DNA of 64,000 nt from Dechloromonas sp. TW-R-39-2. GTDB lineage: Bacteria; Pseudomonadota; Gammaproteobacteria; Burkholderiales; Rhodocyclaceae. The notes under the pieces were generated by a model. That model was given only the letters and a program-made list of their open reading frames with translations, was not told where the DNA came from and did not search any database. The first letter of the stretch is position 1, and every line of letters begins with the position of its first letter. This document shows, piece after piece, positions 36,985-46,325 of this stretch. Position numbers and translations under genes: made by a program. The stretch lies in assembly GCF_016864195.1 (NCBI RefSeq), contig NZ_CP045202.1, positions 2,387,001 to 2,451,000 on the forward strand, given 5' to 3'.

Positions 36985-37012
36985 ATAATATACAAAAATG
37001 CATATTCGTCAA
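36985..37012 (-). promoter_or_regulatory. Promoter and likely operator of the toxin-antitoxin operon
   Basis: On the minus strand: TTGACG (37007-37012), 16-base spacer, TATTAT (36985-36990). The AT-rich spacer holds an imperfect inverted repeat with AATAT and ATATT arms, a fit place for the HTH protein to bind and repress. Expected transcription start is about 36978, three or four bases before the antitoxin ATG. Confidence 0.7.
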
Positions 37013-37069
37013 TATTGAGAAACACTTTTTGAATAAAAAAAGATACTTCAGGCAACTCATCAAAGCAAA

Positions 37070-37093
37070 AAGGCCGGGATCGCTCCCGGCCTT
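37070..37093. terminator. Intrinsic terminator of ppsA (minus)
   Basis: 9-bp stem AAGGCCGGG/CCCGGCCTT (37070-37078 with 37085-37093), loop of six. Read on the minus strand it is followed by TTTTTG, so it ends the ppsA transcript; on the plus strand it is followed only by CTTCATTTT. Confidence 0.85.
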
Positions 37094-37114
37094 CTTCATT
37101 TTGACTGCTTTGCT

Positions 37115-37126
37115 ACGGTCGACCGT
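37115..37126. repeat. Intergenic palindrome ACGGTCGACCGT
   Basis: 12-base perfect palindrome between the ppsA stop and its terminator. Same GGTCGACC core as the elements at 19114 and 30590. Confidence 0.55.
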
Positions 37127-37131
37127 GTCGA

Positions 37132-39507
37132 TCAGGCCTTTTTGTGGCCAGCCAGACGGGTCCAGGTGTCAACCACGGTATCCGGGTTCAGCGAGATGCT
37201 GCTGATGCCCTGATCCATCAGCCATTCGGCCAGATCCGGGTGATCGGACGGGCCCTGGCCGCAGATGCCGATGTACTTGCCGGCCTTGTTGGCGGAAGCG
37301 ATCGCCATGGCGAGCAGCATCTTGACGGCCGGGTCGCGTTCGTCGAACAGGTTGGCGACCAGACCGGAGTCGCGGTCGAGGCCGAGCGTCAGCTGGGTCA
37401 GGTCGTTCGAGCCGATCGAGAAACCGTCGAAGATCTTGAGGAAGTCGTCGGCCAACAGGGCGTTGGACGGGATTTCGCACATCATGATCAGCTTCAGGTC
37501 GTGTTCGCCCTGCTTCAGGCCGTGTTCGGCCAGCAGATCAACCACAGCCTGGCCTTCGCCGACGGTACGGACAAACGGCACCATCAGTTGCACGTTGGTC
37601 AGGCCCATTTCTTCACGGACGCGCTTCATGGCGCGGCATTCCATTTCGAAACAGTCGCGGAAGGACTGGGCAACGTAACGCGAAGCGCCACGGAAGCCGA
37701 GCATCGGGTTTTCTTCTTCCGGCTCGTAGAGTTCGCCGCCGAGCAGCTTGCGGTACTCGTTGGACTTGAAGTCGGAGAGACGAACGATGACCGGATTCGG
37801 CCAGAAAGCGGCGGCGATGGTCGAAACGCCTTCAACCAGCTTTTCGACGAAGAAATCCTTCGGCGTGGCGTAACCACGGGCACGGCGCTTGATTTCGTCG
37901 CGCTTGGAAGCCGGCAGACGCTCAACATCGAGAATGGCCTTCGGGTGGATGCCGATCACGTTGTTGATGATGAATTCAACGCGGGCCAGACCGACGCCGG
38001 CATTCGGCAGCTGGGCGAATTCGAAGGCCAGTTCCGGGTTGCCGACGTTCATCATGACCTTGACCGGGACATCCGGCATGGCGGTGATGTCGCGCGAGGT
38101 AACTTCAAAATCGAGCTTGCCGCGGTAAACGTGGCCGGTATCGCCTTCGGTACAGGAGGCGGTAACGATCTCGCCTTCGGTCAGCGTTTCGGTCGCGTCG
38201 CCACAGCCGACGATCGCCGGAATCCCCAGTTCGCGGGCGATGATCGCCGCGTGGCAGGTACGGCCGCCACGGTTGGTGACAATCGCGGAAGCACGCTTCA
38301 TCACCGGTTCCCAGTTCGGGTCGGTCATGTCGGCGACGAGCACGTCACCCGGCTTGACCTGGTCCATTTCCTTCGGGTCCTTGACGATGCGGACCGGGCC
38401 GATACCGATCTTCTGGCCAATGGCGCGGCCGGAGGCGAGCACCTTGGAGAAGGACTTGAGCTTGAACTTCTCGATCTTGCCGGCGTGCGCCTGCGACTGC
38501 ACGGTTTCCGGACGGGCCTGGAGAATGTAGAGCTTGCCGTCGACGCCATCCTTGCCCCACTCGATGTCCATCGGACGACCGTAGTGCTTTTCGATAATCA
38601 TCGCGTAGCGGGCCAGTTCCATGACTTCTTCGTCATTGATCGAGAACTGGTGACGCAGGGATTCCTCGACATCCTCGGTCACGACCGACTTGCCGGCAAC
38701 CTTCTCGGCCGAGAAGGTCATTTTGATCATCTTGGAACCGAGGTTGCGACGCACGACGGCCTTCTTGCCGGCAGCCAGCATCGGCTTGTGCACGTAGAAC
38801 TCGTCCGGATTGACGGCGCCCTGCACCACCGTTTCGCCCAGACCGTAGCTGGCGGTGACGAAAACGGCATCACGGAAACCGGATTCGGTGTCGAGCGTGA
38901 ACAACACACCGGCAGCCCCCTTGTCGGAGCGGACCATGCGCTGGATACCGGCCGACAGGGCGACGTCAGCGTGGATGAAGCCCTTGTGAACGCGGTAGGA
39001 AATGGCGCGGTCGTTGTACAGGGAAGCAAAGACTTCCTTGATCGCGTGCAGGATGTTTTCCAGGCCGACGATGTTCAGGAAGGTTTCCTGCTGACCGGCA
39101 AAGGAAGCGTCCGGCAAGTCTTCAGCGGTGGCGGAAGAGCGCACGGCGAAGGACATGTCGGCGGTCGAATCGGCGACCAGACGCTGATACTGCTCGGTAA
39201 TTGCGATGGTCAACGCGGTCGGGAACGGCGTTTCCATGATCCACTGGCGAATCTGCGCACCACACACGGCGAGTGCATTGACGTCTTCGACATCCAGCGC
39301 ATCGAGTGCCGCATTGATCTTTTCATCCAGGCCGCTCTGCGCCAGGAAATCGCGGTAAGCCTGCGCCGTCGTGGCAAAGCCACCCGGGACACGGACGCCG
39401 GAATCAGCCAGCTGGCTGATCATTTCGCCGAGCGAAGAATTCTTGCCGCCGACTTGTTCAACGTCGGTCATGCGCAGCTTTTCAAAGGGAATAACCAGGG
39501 GCTCCAT
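37132..39507 (-). CDS. ppsA: Phosphoenolpyruvate synthase
   Basis: 791 aa (E. coli PpsA 792). Makes PEP from pyruvate and ATP for gluconeogenesis. N-terminal ATP-grasp domain: [50 protein letters not shown] segment. The phosphohistidine His419 sits in [16 protein letters not shown]. The C-terminal PEP/pyruvate barrel has [33 protein letters not shown] segment and the catalytic Cys in [15 protein letters not shown] 39507 has AAAGGA upstream. Next to the lactate genes it would carry lactate-derived pyruvate to PEP. A PpsR regulator is not in the window. Confidence 0.96.
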   Translation of the reverse strand: MEPLVIPFEKLRMTDVEQVGGKNSSLGEMISQLADSGVRVPGGFATTAQAYRDFLAQSGLDEKINAALDALDVEDVNALAVCGAQIRQWIMETPFPTALTIAITEQYQRLVADSTADMSFAVRSSATAEDLPDASFAGQQETFLNIVGLENILHAIKEVFASLYNDRAISYRVHKGFIHADVALSAGIQRMVRSDKGAAGVLFTLDTESGFRDAVFVTASYGLGETVVQGAVNPDEFYVHKPMLAAGKKAVVRRNLGSKMIKMTFSAEKVAGKSVVTEDVEESLRHQFSINDEEVMELARYAMIIEKHYGRPMDIEWGKDGVDGKLYILQARPETVQSQAHAGKIEKFKLKSFSKVLASGRAIGQKIGIGPVRIVKDPKEMDQVKPGDVLVADMTDPNWEPVMKRASAIVTNRGGRTCHAAIIARELGIPAIVGCGDATETLTEGEIVTASCTEGDTGHVYRGKLDFEVTSRDITAMPDVPVKVMMNVGNPELAFEFAQLPNAGVGLARVEFIINNVIGIHPKAILDVERLPASKRDEIKRRARGYATPKDFFVEKLVEGVSTIAAAFWPNPVIVRLSDFKSNEYRKLLGGELYEPEEENPMLGFRGASRYVAQSFRDCFEMECRAMKRVREEMGLTNVQLMVPFVRTVGEGQAVVDLLAEHGLKQGEHDLKLIMMCEIPSNALLADDFLKIFDGFSIGSNDLTQLTLGLDRDSGLVANLFDERDPAVKMLLAMAIASANKAGKYIGICGQGPSDHPDLAEWLMDQGISSISLNPDTVVDTWTRLAGHKKA

Positions 39508-39532
39508 GCGGATTCCTTTCAGGGGGGTCAAA

Positions 39533-40312
39533 TCAAGAAGTGGTGGAAGGTAAGAAATCGGTATTCAGGCGACGCGCCGCAGTTTCGCGCCGGGCGGCGG
39601 AACGCAGCGACTGGGCCAGTGTTTCGCGAACGAAATCGATATGCGTCTCGGCGGCAGAACGTGCCGCCTGCGGCTTGCGATCACGGATGGCATCATGAAT
39701 GGCCGCATGCTGCGACTTGAGCAAGGAACCGGCCGCAGGAATGCCCTGCAGTTCGCCAAGATTGAGGCGGATGTTGTCGTGCATCAAACGCAGCAGGGCC
39801 GAAGAGAGATGGCCGATCAGCGCATTGTGCGACGCCTCGCCAATGGCCTGATGGAAGGCAATATCGGCACTGGAGCGGCGCTCCAGATCATCGGCATCGA
39901 ACGTATCCTTGAGCGTCTCGAAAGACTGGTCGATGCGTTGCAGGTCGGCCTCGGTGGCGCGCTCGGCCGCCCACTCGGCGGCCTGACCTTCCAGCATGCG
40001 GCGGAATTCAAGCAGATCTTCGTGCAAATTCGGATGCGAACCGATCATGTCGCGCCATGGATCGGAAAAAGTCGATTCGAGGCGGTCGGTCACATAAGTG
40101 CCGCCGCCTTGACGGCTCTGCAGCATGCCCTTGGAAGCCAGCTTCTGGATGGCTTCGCGCAACGAAGGGCGCGACACGCCAAATTCGAGCGCCAGTTCGC
40201 GCTCCGGCGGCAAGCGGTCGCCCGGCTTGAGCGAGCCTTCCAGGACGCGGCGCTCCAGCGAAGCGGCAACGGCATCGGAAATACGCGGGACTTGCACCTT
40301 GTTTTGCGGCAT
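39533..40312 (-). CDS. lldR: FadR/GntR-family regulator of lactate genes (LldR-like)
   Basis: 259 aa. N-terminal winged helix of the GntR type: [20 protein letters not shown], then [20 protein letters not shown]. The C-terminal FCD domain has the metal-binding Asp/His set: [26 protein letters not shown] and THIDFV. LldR/PdhR-type proteins sense lactate or pyruvate. It is divergent from lutACB; two operator copies lie at 40332-40346 and 40445-40459. ATG 40312 ([12 protein letters not shown]) is preferred over ATG 40324 by family length. It is likely the repressor of the lut operon, relieved by lactate. Confidence 0.86.
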   Translation of the reverse strand: MPQNKVQVPRISDAVAASLERRVLEGSLKPGDRLPPERELALEFGVSRPSLREAIQKLASKGMLQSRQGGGTYVTDRLESTFSDPWRDMIGSHPNLHEDLLEFRRMLEGQAAEWAAERATEADLQRIDQSFETLKDTFDADDLERRSSADIAFHQAIGEASHNALIGHLSSALLRLMHDNIRLNLGELQGIPAAGSLLKSQHAAIHDAIRDRKPQAARSAAETHIDFVRETLAQSLRSAARRETAARRLNTDFLPSTTS

Positions 40313-40331
40313 GGGCAAAAGCAATCACTCG

Positions 40332-40346
40332 ATTGGTAAGACCACG
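40332..40346. promoter_or_regulatory. LldR operator 2 at the lldR promoter
   Basis: ATTGGTAAGACCACG, the operator layout ATTGGT-N3-ACCA with two end mismatches. It covers the expected transcription start (about 40342) of the minus-strand lldR promoter, so it fits autoregulation. Confidence 0.65.
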
Positions 40347-40348
40347 CC

Positions 40349-40377
40349 ATTCTAATCAGCCAAACGGTAAAGCGCAA
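40349..40377 (-). promoter_or_regulatory. lldR promoter
   Basis: Minus strand TTGCGC (40372-40377), 17-base spacer, TAGAAT (40349-40354). Confidence 0.6.
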
Positions 40378-40400
40378 GCACCGGAAAAACCCTTATATAT

Positions 40401-40429
40401 TTGACTAAGTATCGGTTGTATCGTACATT
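40401..40429 (+). promoter_or_regulatory. lutACB promoter
   Basis: TTGACT (40401-40406), 17-base spacer, TACATT (40424-40429). The expected start is near 40436, nine bases ahead of the first operator. Confidence 0.7.
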
Positions 40430-40444
40430 TCCGTCACACGAAAC

Positions 40445-40459
40445 ATTGGTTTGACCAAT
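40445..40459. promoter_or_regulatory. LldR operator 1 in the lutA leader
   Basis: Perfect inverted repeat ATTGGTTTGACCAAT, two 6-base arms around TTG, just downstream of the lut transcription start and 18 bases ahead of the lutA ATG. This is a standard roadblock position for a FadR-family repressor. Confidence 0.78.
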
Positions 40460-40476
40460 TTACCAACGGAGACAAA

Positions 40477-41268
40477 ATGAGCGAACAAGGAAAAACCACG
40501 CCTCGGCCCACCGATGTCTATTTCTTCGCCACCTGTGTTGTTGACCAGTTTTACCCCGGCGCCGGCCTCGATGCGATTCGTCTACTGGAGCGCGAAGGTA
40601 TCCGCGTTCATTTCCCCGAAGAACAGACATGCTGCGGTCAACCGGCCTACACCAGTGGTTTTCCCGATGAGGCGCGCAAGGTTGCGGCGCTTCAATTGAC
40701 GCTGTTTCCAAACAACTGGCCGGTCGTCGTCCCTTCCGGCTCCTGCGCCGGGATGATGAAACACCACTACCCGACATTGTTTGCCGCCGACCCGGTACGC
40801 AAAGTGCAAGCCGATGCCCTCTCCTGTCGCATTTACGAACTGACCGATTTCCTGGTCAATGTCCTCGGCTTCCAGCCGGAAGACCACGGCGCCGACGAAA
40901 CGGTCGTGCTCCACACCTCCTGTTCAGCCCGCCGCGAAATGGGCGTGCATCTGACCGGCCGGCAACTGCTCGGCGCCCTCAAGGGCGTCAAGATTGCCCA
41001 GCAGGATCACGAATCCGAGTGCTGCGGCTTTGGCGGCACCTTCTCGATCAAGCAGCCGGAAATTTCCGGCGCGATGGTGGAAGACAAGGTCAAGGCGCTC
41101 AAGGCGAGCGGCGCCGAGCGCGTCGTCAGCGCCGACTGCGGCTGCCTGATGAACATCCTCGGCCACGCTGCCTGGAAGGACAAGCAGGAAGGCCGCACGA
41201 CGCCCAGCCTGCCGGGCGAACACATCGCCACTTTCCTGCTGCGCCGGACTGAAAAGGGGAACAAATAA
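40477..41268 (+). CDS. lutA: L-lactate oxidation protein LutA (LldE)
   Basis: 263 aa, two Cys-rich (CCG) domains: FPEEQTCCGQPAYTSGF in the first and ESECCGFGGTFSIKQPE in the second, both typical of the heterodisulfide-reductase-like fold that binds Fe-S. With LutB and LutC it oxidises L-lactate to pyruvate and passes electrons to the respiratory chain. Start has CGGAGA upstream. It is first in a lutA-lutC-lutB operon joined by stop/start overlaps. Confidence 0.95.
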   Translation: MSEQGKTTPRPTDVYFFATCVVDQFYPGAGLDAIRLLEREGIRVHFPEEQTCCGQPAYTSGFPDEARKVAALQLTLFPNNWPVVVPSGSCAGMMKHHYPTLFAADPVRKVQADALSCRIYELTDFLVNVLGFQPEDHGADETVVLHTSCSARREMGVHLTGRQLLGALKGVKIAQQDHESECCGFGGTFSIKQPEISGAMVEDKVKALKASGAERVVSADCGCLMNILGHAAWKDKQEGRTTPSLPGEHIATFLLRRTEKGNK

Positions 41269-41933
41269 TGAGCGCCCGTGACCGCATCCTCGCCCGCCTG
41301 AACGCTGCACCGGTGATGAACAAGCCGGAACCGGACGTTGCCGCCTGGTTTGCCGAGCACCGTTCGGAAGAAACCCCAGCCGAAAAAGCCGCCCGTTTCC
41401 GCCACTTCATCGAACTGGCCCACGCCGAGGTTTATTCGGTATCACGCGGCGGCTGGCTGCAAAAACTTTGGGAAGTGTTGAGCGCCAAGCAAATCGGCAA
41501 GCTGCTCGTCGCCCCGGGCACATCCCACGGTCAACGTGCCCAAAACGAGCTTTCTGCACTCGGCATCGATTGCCCGAGCTACGCCGAGCCGATCGAAAAC
41601 TGGAAGGAAACGATGTTCCATGACATCCCGGCCAGCTTTACCGCAGCCCGTGGTGCCATTGCCGAAACCGGCACGCTGATCCTCTGGCCCGACGCCGACG
41701 AGCCACGCCTGATGTCGCTGGTGCCGCCGGTGCATATCGTGCTGCTCGATGCGGCCAATATTTACAACACCCTGTACGAAACCATGCAGCAGGAAGGCTG
41801 GAAAAACGGCCTGCCGACCAATTCCCTGCTCATTTCCGGCCCGTCGAAAACCGCCGACATCCAGCAGACGCTGGCTTACGGCGCGCACGGCCCGAAAGAA
41901 CTGGTTGTCCTGATGATCGAGGAGAACGTCTGA
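41268..41933 (+). CDS. lutC: L-lactate oxidation protein LutC (LldG)
   Basis: 221 aa LUD-domain protein. RDRILARLNAAP at the N-terminus and the segment GAIAETGTLILWP...LMSLVPPVHIVLLDA are the LUD pattern, repeated in LutB. The ATG overlaps the lutA TAA by one base, and its TGA overlaps the lutB ATG. Gene order A-C-B differs from the A-B-C order of Bacillus, as found in many betaproteobacteria. Confidence 0.93.
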   Translation: MSARDRILARLNAAPVMNKPEPDVAAWFAEHRSEETPAEKAARFRHFIELAHAEVYSVSRGGWLQKLWEVLSAKQIGKLLVAPGTSHGQRAQNELSALGIDCPSYAEPIENWKETMFHDIPASFTAARGAIAETGTLILWPDADEPRLMSLVPPVHIVLLDAANIYNTLYETMQQEGWKNGLPTNSLLISGPSKTADIQQTLAYGAHGPKELVVLMIEENV

Positions 41934-43375
41934 TGAACGCCCCGCAGACCCCCCACGCCCTGCACTTCATGCCGTCGGCCGGTTTCCGCGCCCGCTCCAA
42001 GGAAGTTGTCGACAATCCCTTCCTGCGTCAGAGCTTCCGCGGCGCGATGGATTTTCTGATGAGCAAGCGCGCCGCCCAGTTCCCCGATCCGGTCGAACTG
42101 GAAACGCTGCGCACGCTGGGCGAACAGATTCGCCAGTACAACCTCGGCAAACTGCCCGAACTGCTCGTTCAGCTCGAAAGCAATCTGACCCGCAACGGCA
42201 TCCAGGTGCATTGGGCCGAAACGCCCGAAGAAGCCAACCAGATCATCCTCGGCCTGTGCCAAAAGCATTCAGCCAAGCTGATGGTCAAGGGCAAGTCGAT
42301 GGTCAGCGAGGAAATCGAGCTCAACCACGCGGCCGAAGCGGCCGGCATCGATGCGCTGGAATCCGACATGGGCGAATACATCGTCCAACTGGCGCATGAA
42401 AAACCGTCGCATATCATCATGCCGGCGATCCACAAGACCAAGGAACAGATCGCCAAGCTGTTCCACGAAAACGTACCGGGCGTCGACTACACCGACAACG
42501 TCGATGCGCTGATCCAGATCGGCCGCAATGTGCTGCGCGAGAAATTCCTCGAAGCCGATGTCGGCCTGTCCGGCGTCAATTTCGCCGTGGCCGAAACCGG
42601 CACGCTGTGCCTGGTCGAAAACGAAGGCAATGGCCGGATGTGCACCACCGCGCCGGCTGTGCACATCGCTATCACCGGCATCGAGAAAATTGTCGAAAAG
42701 CTCGAGCACATTCCACCGCTCTACTCGCTGCTCACCCGCTCGGCGACCGGCCAGAACATCTCGACCTACTTCAACATGATCTCCGGCCCACGCAAGGCCG
42801 GTGAGAAAGATGGTCCGCAGGAAGTCCACCTGGTGCTGCTCGACAACGGCCGGACGCAAGCCTACGCCGACGAACAACTGCGCAAGACGCTGCAGTGCAT
42901 CCGCTGCGGCGCCTGCATGAACCATTGCCCGGTGTACACCCGGATTGGCGGCCACGCCTACGGCACGACCTATCCCGGCCCGATCGGCAAGATCATCTCG
43001 CCACACATGCTGGGGTTGGAAGCGACGGCAACGATGGCGACAGCCTCGTCGTTGTGCGGCGCTTGCGGGGAAGTTTGTCCGGTAAAGATCCCGATTCCCG
43101 AACTGCTGATGCGTTTGCGCGAAGAGTCCTTCTCCGCACCGCATGAAAACCCGACGATGCGCGGCCAAGGCGCCGGTTACAACGCTACGGTTTCGGCCAT
43201 CTGGCGCGGCTGGTCATTTGTCTATCGCACGCCGGCGCTGTATCGCCTGGCCACCTGGCTGGGTAGCCGCTTCCGTTGGCTGATGCCGTCGAATCAGGGG
43301 CCGTGGACATCGGTTCGGGTACCTCTCAAGCCTGCCCCGAAACGCCTGCGGGACATGCTGAAGGAACGGGCATAA
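41933..43375 (+). CDS. lutB: L-lactate oxidation iron-sulfur protein LutB (LldF)
   Basis: 480 aa. An N-terminal LUD domain (AKLMVKGKSMVSEEIELN, VAETGTLCLVENEGNGRM) is followed by two 4Fe-4S sets: IRCGACMNHCPVYTRIGGH and LCGACGEVCPVKIPIPELL. The C-terminal tail is specific to LutB/LldF. Electron-transfer centre of the LutABC complex at the inner membrane. A degenerate copy of the dispersed ATTGC element follows at 43404, before the dehydrogenase gene. Confidence 0.95.
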   Translation: MNAPQTPHALHFMPSAGFRARSKEVVDNPFLRQSFRGAMDFLMSKRAAQFPDPVELETLRTLGEQIRQYNLGKLPELLVQLESNLTRNGIQVHWAETPEEANQIILGLCQKHSAKLMVKGKSMVSEEIELNHAAEAAGIDALESDMGEYIVQLAHEKPSHIIMPAIHKTKEQIAKLFHENVPGVDYTDNVDALIQIGRNVLREKFLEADVGLSGVNFAVAETGTLCLVENEGNGRMCTTAPAVHIAITGIEKIVEKLEHIPPLYSLLTRSATGQNISTYFNMISGPRKAGEKDGPQEVHLVLLDNGRTQAYADEQLRKTLQCIRCGACMNHCPVYTRIGGHAYGTTYPGPIGKIISPHMLGLEATATMATASSLCGACGEVCPVKIPIPELLMRLREESFSAPHENPTMRGQGAGYNATVSAIWRGWSFVYRTPALYRLATWLGSRFRWLMPSNQGPWTSVRVPLKPAPKRLRDMLKERA

Positions 43376-43403
43376 CGACGACTTGCCGATCTTGAAAACA
43401 CTG

Positions 43404-43430
43404 GATTGCTTCGCTTTATTCGCAATGATG
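43404..43430. repeat. Dispersed ATTGC...GCAATG element, copy B
   Basis: GATTGCTTCGCTTTATTCGC followed by AATGATG, in the 91-base gap between lutB and the dehydrogenase gene. It matches copy A at 35728 at 20 or so of 27 positions. Confidence 0.5.
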
Positions 43431-43466
43431 CTGTATTGCCACTCGTAGAAAAATAGAGACAAGACC

Positions 43467-46232
43467 ATGACCAAACTGACCGATTCCCTGAAACAGTCGC
43501 TGCCGGAAAACCAGATTATCACCGACGAACTGCGTCGCCTGGCTTACGGCACCGACGCCAGCTTCTATCGCCTGACGCCGGAAGTGATTGCCGTCATCGA
43601 ATCGGAAAACGAGCTGCGCAGCGTGTTGACCGCAGCACGCCAGAATCAGCGCCCGGTCACCTTCCGTGCCGCCGGCACCAGCCTGTCCGGTCAGGCGATC
43701 ACCGACGGCGTGCTGGCGCTGATCGGTGAAGGCTTTGCGACCTACGAGTTGAATGCCGATGCCAGCAAGGTCAAGGTCGGTCCCGGCATTGTCGGCGGCG
43801 AGGTCAATCGTCGGCTGGCACCGCACGGCAAGAAAATCGGCCCTGACCCGGCTTCGATCGGCGCGGCCAAGATCGGCGGCATCGCGGCCAACAACGCCTC
43901 CGGCATGTGCTGTGGCACAGCGCAGAACAGCTATCGCACGCTGGCCGGCATGCGCGTCATGCTGGCCGACGGCACGCTGCTCGACACCGAAGACCATCTC
44001 AGCATCGATGCCTTTTCCAAGAGCCACGCTGTACTGCTCGGCGAGCTTGAGCGCCTGGGCCGCGATACGCGCGACAACGCCAAGCTGGCCGAACGCATCC
44101 GCCACAAGTTCAAGATCAAGAACACGACCGGCTACAGCCTCAATGCATTGGTCGATTACGAAGACCCGATCGACATCCTGTCGCACCTGATGATCGGCTC
44201 GGAAGGCACGCTCGGCTTCATTTCACGGATCACCTACAACACCGTCGTCGAAGACCCGTACAAGGCCAGCGCACTGGTTTTCTTCCCGGACATCCGCACC
44301 GCCTGCGAAGCGGTCATCCGCCTCAAGCCGCAGCCGGTTTCGGCCGTCGAACTGCTTGATCGCCCGGCGCTGCATTCGGTCGAAAACAAGCCCGGCCTGC
44401 CGGCCATCATGCGCGAACTCGGCGAAGAAGCTGCCGCGCTGCTGATCGAAGTACGCGCTGCCACGGTCGACGGCATCCAGGAACGGATTTCGGCCGTGCA
44501 TGCCGCGATGGCCGGCGTTGCCACGGTTGAACCGATGGTTTTCTCGACCGATCCGGCCACCTGCGAGATGTACTGGAAAGTCCGCAAGGGTACCTTCCCG
44601 GCCGTCGGCGCCATGCGCCGCACCGGCACCACAGTGCTGATCGAGGACGTCGCCTTCCATATTGAAAACCTGGCCGACGCCACGCTCGACCTGCAAGCCC
44701 TGCTCCGCCACCACGGCTACCACGAGGCGATCATTTTCGGCCACGCGCTGGAAGGCAACCTGCACTTCGTCATCACCCAGGATTTCGGCGATGCCAGCGA
44801 AGTCGACCGCTACGCCCGTTTCATGGACGAACTGGCCAAGCTGGTGGTCGACAAATACGACGGCTCGCTCAAGGCCGAGCACGGCACCGGCCGCAACATG
44901 GCGCCGTTTGTCGAAATGGAATGGGGCAAGGAAGCCGCCGATCTGATGCGCAAGATCAAGCGCCTGTTCGATCCGGAAAACCTGCTCAATCCGGGTGTCA
45001 TCCTCAACGACAACCCGCACGCCCACCTTGAAAACCTCAAGCCGATGCCGGCTGCCGAAGACATTGTCGACCGCTGCATCGAATGCGGCTTCTGCGAACC
45101 GCTCTGCCCATCGCACCGGCTGACCCTCTCACCGCGCCAGCGCATCACCAGCGTGCGCGAACTGTCGCGCCGCGCGGCCAATGGCGAACCGGCCGGCCAG
45201 GTCGGCGAAGATTACGCCTACATGGGCCTCGACACCTGCGCCGGTTGCGGCATGTGCTCGACCGCCTGCCCGGTCGGCATCGACACCGGCGACCTGACCC
45301 GCCGCCTGCGCGGTCGCAAGCTGGGCGACACGGCCCGCGCGGTCAACGCCTGGACCGGCGAACATTTCGGCACGCTGGCCAATGCCTCGCGGCTCGGCCT
45401 GAAAGTCGGGCATGCCGTCTCCGGCGTGCTCGGCGACAACTTCCTCAGCCGCATTTCCGGCGGCGCCTGGAAGAAAGACATGCCGCTGGCCGGCAAGGCC
45501 CCGGTCGTCCGCCAGACGCAAGGCGATCCGGTGGTCTATTTCCCGACTTGCGGCGGACGCATTTTCGGGCCATCGAGCGCGGCTGAAAAACAACTCGGCG
45601 ACGTCGTCGTCGAACTACTGGTCCGCGCCGGTTATGCACCCATCCTGCCCGACGGCTTCGACCAGTTGTGCTGCGGCCAGATGCTGGCCAGCAAGGGCAT
45701 GGCCGAAGAAGCCGACGGCATGTCGCGCCAGCTCGAAGCCGCACTGCTCAAAGCCTCGGAAAACGGCCGCTATCCAATCATCATGGATGCCAGCTCATGC
45801 ACCATCCGGATGCAGAAACACGTTGCCGAGCGCCTCAAGGTCTACGACTTCCACGAATTCGCCCACGACGCCCTGCTACCGCGCCTGCGCCTGACGCCGG
45901 AGGCCGGCCCGATTGCGCTGCACATCAATTGCAGCGTGCGCAAGAACGGCTCGGACGCCAAGCTCAAGAAACTGCTCGCCGCCTGTGCCGAACAAGTCAT
46001 CGAACCTGCCGGCGTCACCTGCTGCGGCTTTGCCGGCGATCGTGGCTTCGTCGTGCCGGAACTCAACCACCATGCACTGCGCAAGATCCACGACGAATTG
46101 CCGGCTAACTGCGCCTGTGGCGTCTCGACCAACCGCACCTGCGAAATCGGCCTGACGGCGGAAACCGGGCGCACTTACCAGTCGATCGCGTATTTGCTCG
46201 AAAAATGCAGTCGACCGCAGGAAACCTGCTGA
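43467..46232 (+). CDS. dld: FAD/Fe-S D-lactate dehydrogenase (Dld-II type)
   Basis: 921 aa fusion of a flavin oxidase and a GlcF-like Fe-S module. The PCMH FAD domain has FRAAGTSLSGQAITDGVL and IGGIAANNASGMCCGT; the FAD oxidase C-domain has LIGSEGTLGFISR-like and KAEHGTGRNMAPFVEMEWG segments. After residue 530: RCIECGFCEPLCPSHR and TCAGCGMCSTACPVGIDTGD for two 4Fe-4S clusters, then CCG motifs LCCGQMLASKGM and TCCGFAGDRGFVVPELN. This build matches the quinone-linked D-lactate dehydrogenase Dld-II; glycolate or 2-hydroxyglutarate oxidase are alternatives. Its position after lutACB favours lactate. Confidence 0.88.
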   Translation: MTKLTDSLKQSLPENQIITDELRRLAYGTDASFYRLTPEVIAVIESENELRSVLTAARQNQRPVTFRAAGTSLSGQAITDGVLALIGEGFATYELNADASKVKVGPGIVGGEVNRRLAPHGKKIGPDPASIGAAKIGGIAANNASGMCCGTAQNSYRTLAGMRVMLADGTLLDTEDHLSIDAFSKSHAVLLGELERLGRDTRDNAKLAERIRHKFKIKNTTGYSLNALVDYEDPIDILSHLMIGSEGTLGFISRITYNTVVEDPYKASALVFFPDIRTACEAVIRLKPQPVSAVELLDRPALHSVENKPGLPAIMRELGEEAAALLIEVRAATVDGIQERISAVHAAMAGVATVEPMVFSTDPATCEMYWKVRKGTFPAVGAMRRTGTTVLIEDVAFHIENLADATLDLQALLRHHGYHEAIIFGHALEGNLHFVITQDFGDASEVDRYARFMDELAKLVVDKYDGSLKAEHGTGRNMAPFVEMEWGKEAADLMRKIKRLFDPENLLNPGVILNDNPHAHLENLKPMPAAEDIVDRCIECGFCEPLCPSHRLTLSPRQRITSVRELSRRAANGEPAGQVGEDYAYMGLDTCAGCGMCSTACPVGIDTGDLTRRLRGRKLGDTARAVNAWTGEHFGTLANASRLGLKVGHAVSGVLGDNFLSRISGGAWKKDMPLAGKAPVVRQTQGDPVVYFPTCGGRIFGPSSAAEKQLGDVVVELLVRAGYAPILPDGFDQLCCGQMLASKGMAEEADGMSRQLEAALLKASENGRYPIIMDASSCTIRMQKHVAERLKVYDFHEFAHDALLPRLRLTPEAGPIALHINCSVRKNGSDAKLKKLLAACAEQVIEPAGVTCCGFAGDRGFVVPELNHHALRKIHDELPANCACGVSTNRTCEIGLTAETGRTYQSIAYLLEKCSRPQETC

Positions 46233-46260
46233 AATCCCGGACCGGGATACAAGCTGAAAC

Positions 46261-46299
46261 CGCAATCCGGCGAGCCTGAGCACCAGCCCCCGGATTGCG
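46261..46299. repeat. Long intergenic inverted repeat between dld and arfB
   Basis: Perfect 10-base arms CGCAATCCGG/CCGGATTGCG (46261-46270 with 46290-46299) with a 19-base loop, between two convergent genes. No T-run. A smaller palindrome, ATCCCGG-A-CCGGGAT, precedes it at 46234-46248. They may form a two-way transcription stop. Confidence 0.5.
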
Positions 46300-46325
46300 C
46301 TGCCCAAGCTGCCAAAACGAGACGA

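Noticed and set aside
37144..39720. Long open frame of 858 codons on the plus strand opposite ppsA
   Set aside because: It is the antisense shadow of a highly conserved gene in GC-rich DNA; it has no homology or ribosome site.
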